In this document: positions 62,138 through 64,000 of the stretch, in pieces
How positions within the stretch are numbered: the stretch's first letter is position 1
Layout of the letters: each line of letters begins with the position of its first letter
DNA from: Thermoplasmatota archaeon
GTDB taxonomy: Archaea; Thermoplasmatota; JAKEGO01
Assembly: GCA_028279595.1 (NCBI GenBank)
Contig: JANQNK010000004.1
Coordinates: 1 to 64,000, forward strand
DNA length: 64,000 nucleotides
Direction: 5' to 3'
The notes under the pieces: generated by a model
Database searches by the model: none
What the model was told of the DNA's origin: nothing
Seen by the model: the letters and a program-made list of their open reading frames with translations, nothing else
Made by a program: the position numbers and the translations under genes

Positions 62138-62518
62138 CTAGAACGAATAGGACCTTTCGGGGAGGGTCCAGGCGCCGAAAGCTGAGAATATCATGCAGAC
62201 CGCGTAGATGGCGATGATGGCCGTCCATTCCAGGAACTCGAGCAGGATGAATCCCCTCATCACTCGGAGGAGCATGACGACCGTCGACACCACGATGGAG
62301 GCCTCGACCAGTCCCAGCATGACGGCGAAGGGAACGGCCCTGTCGCGGTGCTCCCACATCGCCATCCTGGCCCCGAAGTACGGACCGAGGATGAGCCAGA
62401 CAGCGATACCGACGATCGGCAGCAGGATGGTCGGTATGAAGAGGAAGAACACTATGAGGCCGAGGAGCATTGCTGAGGGTCTCGTCGTCCTCATCCTGTC
62501 GGCGAAGGAGATGGTCAC
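62138..62518 (-). CDS. Four-helix membrane protein of unknown function
   Basis: The 126-aa protein is mostly hydrophobic. The N-terminal helix pair is LLGLIVFFLFIPTILLPIVG and GIAVWLILGPYFGARMAMWE; two more follow (VMLGLVEASIVVSTVVMLLR, EWTAIIAIYAVCMIFSAFGA). The polar stretch EHRDRAV lies between the second and third helices. I do not recognise a named family; such small multi-helix proteins occur widely in Thermoplasmatota. A CTTTTATATCC box about 25 bases before the ATG at 62518 suggests a leaderless mRNA. It converges on no gene and has its own promoter. There are no obvious catalytic or binding motifs. Confidence 0.72.
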   Translation of the reverse strand: MTISFADRMRTTRPSAMLLGLIVFFLFIPTILLPIVGIAVWLILGPYFGARMAMWEHRDRAVPFAVMLGLVEASIVVSTVVMLLRVMRGFILLEFLEWTAIIAIYAVCMIFSAFGAWTLPERSYSF

Positions 62519-62747
62519 ATATGGCTATTCGGCCGAAGGATATAAAAGTTGTCCGATGGACCGTCCTAGACGGTCTGCAAGGACCGAGGGGCATCTCCAT
62601 GGACGGTACGATCGGACGCCCGGGACTTGTCGCCAATATCGTATCTGTACCATTTTTTCCCGATGCCAGAGCCTGACAATAACCACCACCGGTCTGGGAT
62701 GACCACCAGATTAAGTTTTTATGCTTAAACTGTATTAAGGGACCGCA

Positions 62748-63086
62748 ATGACATTGGATATGATTGAGATCATCCAACAGAAGGTGGCGGAGTTCAACGA
62801 GAAGGTGTCCGCGGACGAGAAGATGTCCAAGGACCTCGGGGGCGTGACTAAGAACATCCTGATCGATCTGGGTGGCGAGAGGGTTTTCCTGGAATTGAAG
62901 GATAACGCGATAGGTATAGTCGATGAATTGGGTGACATCGACATGAAGATCGTGACCACCCCCGAAGTTCTCAGCGGAATAATCAACAAGGAGATCAGTC
63001 CGATGAGGGCGCTTCTGATCGACAGGACCCTGAAGGTCGAGGCGAGCCTGGAGGACAAGTTGCGGCTCCGAAAGCTGTTGGAATGA
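62748..63086 (+). CDS. SCP2 sterol-carrier-like domain protein
   Basis: This 112-aa protein fits the SCP2 fold. An N-terminal helix is followed by ILIDLGGERVFLELKDNAIG and the strand pair DIDMKIVTTPEVLSGIIN. Next comes the family's hallmark NKEISPMRALLIDRTLKVEA (I-x-x-G-KISP-like). It ends in a helical stretch (SLEDKLRLRKLLE). SCP2 domains bind hydrophobic ligands, though in archaea the partner is unknown. A GTTTTTATGC box about 26-32 bases before the ATG supports this start. The TPR gene follows after 13 bases on the same strand with its own GGAGG site, so they are probably cotranscribed. Confidence 0.82.
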   Translation: MTLDMIEIIQQKVAEFNEKVSADEKMSKDLGGVTKNILIDLGGERVFLELKDNAIGIVDELGDIDMKIVTTPEVLSGIINKEISPMRALLIDRTLKVEASLEDKLRLRKLLE

Positions 63087-63099
63087 GGGTGGAGGACCA

Positions 63100-64000
63100 A
63101 TGAGCGGCCCGGACGAAGCGGAGAAGCACCGACTGAAAGGCAACGAGCATTTCAAGAGTGGTAATTATAGAGGGGCGCTCGACGAGTTCGAACTGGGTTT
63201 GAAGGACGACCCGGACAGCATCAGGATACTCAACAACATGGCCATAACGCAGAGGGCGCTGAAGCTCTTCAAGGAGGCTCTCGGCACCTATGACAGGATA
63301 CTCGAGATAGACGCGGACAACGACAAGGCCCTCGTGGGGAGGAAGAAGTGCCTCGAATCGATGCCCGATGAACCGGAAGAGGAGGAGGTCGAGTTCGAGG
63401 CGGGGGAGCCGCCGGCCGAGGAGGCCGAACTGGAGCCCGAGAAGGACCTTCTGGACGACGATGCCAGTTTCGACGACGTTTTCTCCGATCTCCTGTCCGA
63501 TGATGAGGATGAGGAGCCGGCCGTCGAAGAGGAGCCTGAGGAGAGACCGGTAGAGAAGCCAGGAAAGGAACCAGAACCAGAGCGAAAGAAGGCACCGGAA
63601 CCCGAGAAGGTCGTCGAGGAGAAGCGAGAGGCAAAGGTCGATACATCCAAGACGGACGATGAGATCAAGGCGGTGAAGGCTGCAGCGGAGGAGCAGAAGC
63701 AGGCCATAACGGACGAGCTCGAGGATGTCCGCGCAAGTGCCGAGAAGAAGAAGGAGTCCATCGTCCAGGAGATCGCCGACCTGCAGGCCAGCATGGACGA
63801 GAAGAAGCGCGAGATCGAGGAGGAGATCCAGCGAGAGACGGAGTCCGTGCGGAGGGTCACCGAGGAAAGGAAGCGGGTGATCGAATCCGACCTCAAGAAG
63901 CTCGAATCCCGGCTGGAGAGGAGACAGGGCGAGCTTGCTGGCGAGATCGAGGAGCTCGAGGAGGCCGCCAATGCGAAGAAGGCCGTCCTGCAGAGCGAGA
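63100..64000 (+). CDS. TPR and coiled-coil protein, cut by window end
   Basis: The 300 visible codons contain two or more TPR units at residues 5-75 (HRLKGNEHFKSGNYRGALDE and NNMAITQRALKLFKEALGTY). An acidic, Pro/Glu-rich linker follows at 85-180, then a long coiled coil from 185 onward (KKKESIVQEIADLQASMDEK and similar). The 3' end lies beyond the window. It is likely a scaffold protein, with TPR for partner binding and the coiled coil for assembly. GGAGG four bases before the ATG at 63100 supports the start. It follows the SCP2 gene closely. The function is unknown; TPR and coiled-coil calls are pattern-based. Confidence 0.8.
   Translation, partial: MSGPDEAEKHRLKGNEHFKSGNYRGALDEFELGLKDDPDSIRILNNMAITQRALKLFKEALGTYDRILEIDADNDKALVGRKKCLESMPDEPEEEEVEFEAGEPPAEEAELEPEKDLLDDDASFDDVFSDLLSDDEDEEPAVEEEPEERPVEKPGKEPEPERKKAPEPEKVVEEKREAKVDTSKTDDEIKAVKAAAEEQKQAITDELEDVRASAEKKKESIVQEIADLQASMDEKKREIEEEIQRETESVRRVTEERKRVIESDLKKLESRLERRQGELAGEIEELEEAANAKKAVLQSE

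Overview
The window is a 64 kb stretch of an archaeal chromosome. The gene set points to Euryarchaeota in the broad sense, most likely the Thermoplasmatota. Evidence includes an archaeal-type LeuRS, a two-AAA Cdc48/VAT ATPase, split GMP synthase (GuaAb), PurS plus PurQ, TrpB2, archaeosortase A, TATA boxes about 25 nt upstream of start codons (leaderless genes) and duplicated winged-HTH regulators. Most of the window is GC-rich with few gene-free stretches. I had no database access, so family names rest on recognisable motifs and architecture.

Layout. (1) 1-2342: the minus-strand end of a phosphate uptake operon (pstA, pstB, phoU). The residues just upstream of pstA read in frame as the last helix of PstC, and the rest of pstC is missing. 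(2) About 2367-11650: an AT-rich accessory island with a coiled-coil protein, a DUF3795-like zinc protein, a 1375-aa NosD-like beta-helix surface protein, small orphan genes, several repeats and palindromes, and a tyrosine recombinase with a ribbon-helix-helix partner. The recombinase end abuts tRNA-Leu(GAG). (3) 11677-16506: tRNA-Leu, tRNA-Ile and tRNA-Pro, a twin-wHTH regulator, a VWA protein, PurS, a pyruvate-kinase-C-like protein, two HxlR regulators with palindromic sites beside them, and small conserved proteins. (4) 16641-41285: one uninterrupted gene for an 8214-aa secreted, membrane-anchored mosaic protein, followed by a strong terminator. Two paralogous secreted proteins lie divergently beside it (41586-43633). 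(5) 43628-64000: core genes. These are metallophosphoesterase, LeuRS, Cdc48, an OPT transporter, UDP-sugar dehydrogenase, a PHP protein, PurQ, a glycosyltransferase, TrpB2, TrmO, GNAT, archaeosortase A, a small-multidrug-export family protein, GuaAb, aspartate dehydrogenase, a membrane protein, an SCP2-like protein and a TPR/coiled-coil protein cut by the window edge.

A theme runs through the window: cell-surface construction. The giant protein, its two paralogous neighbours and the NosD-like protein are all exported. Two of them end in what look like archaeosortase signals, archaeosortase A is encoded here, and a UDP-sugar dehydrogenase and a glycosyltransferase could serve surface glycosylation. 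The most unusual item is the giant protein, with seven tandem copies of a glutamine-amidotransferase-like Rossmann-type domain that lack a catalytic Cys, plus CUB and discoidin domains that are unexpected in an archaeon. The second is the island that appears to have cut a PstC-PstA fusion.
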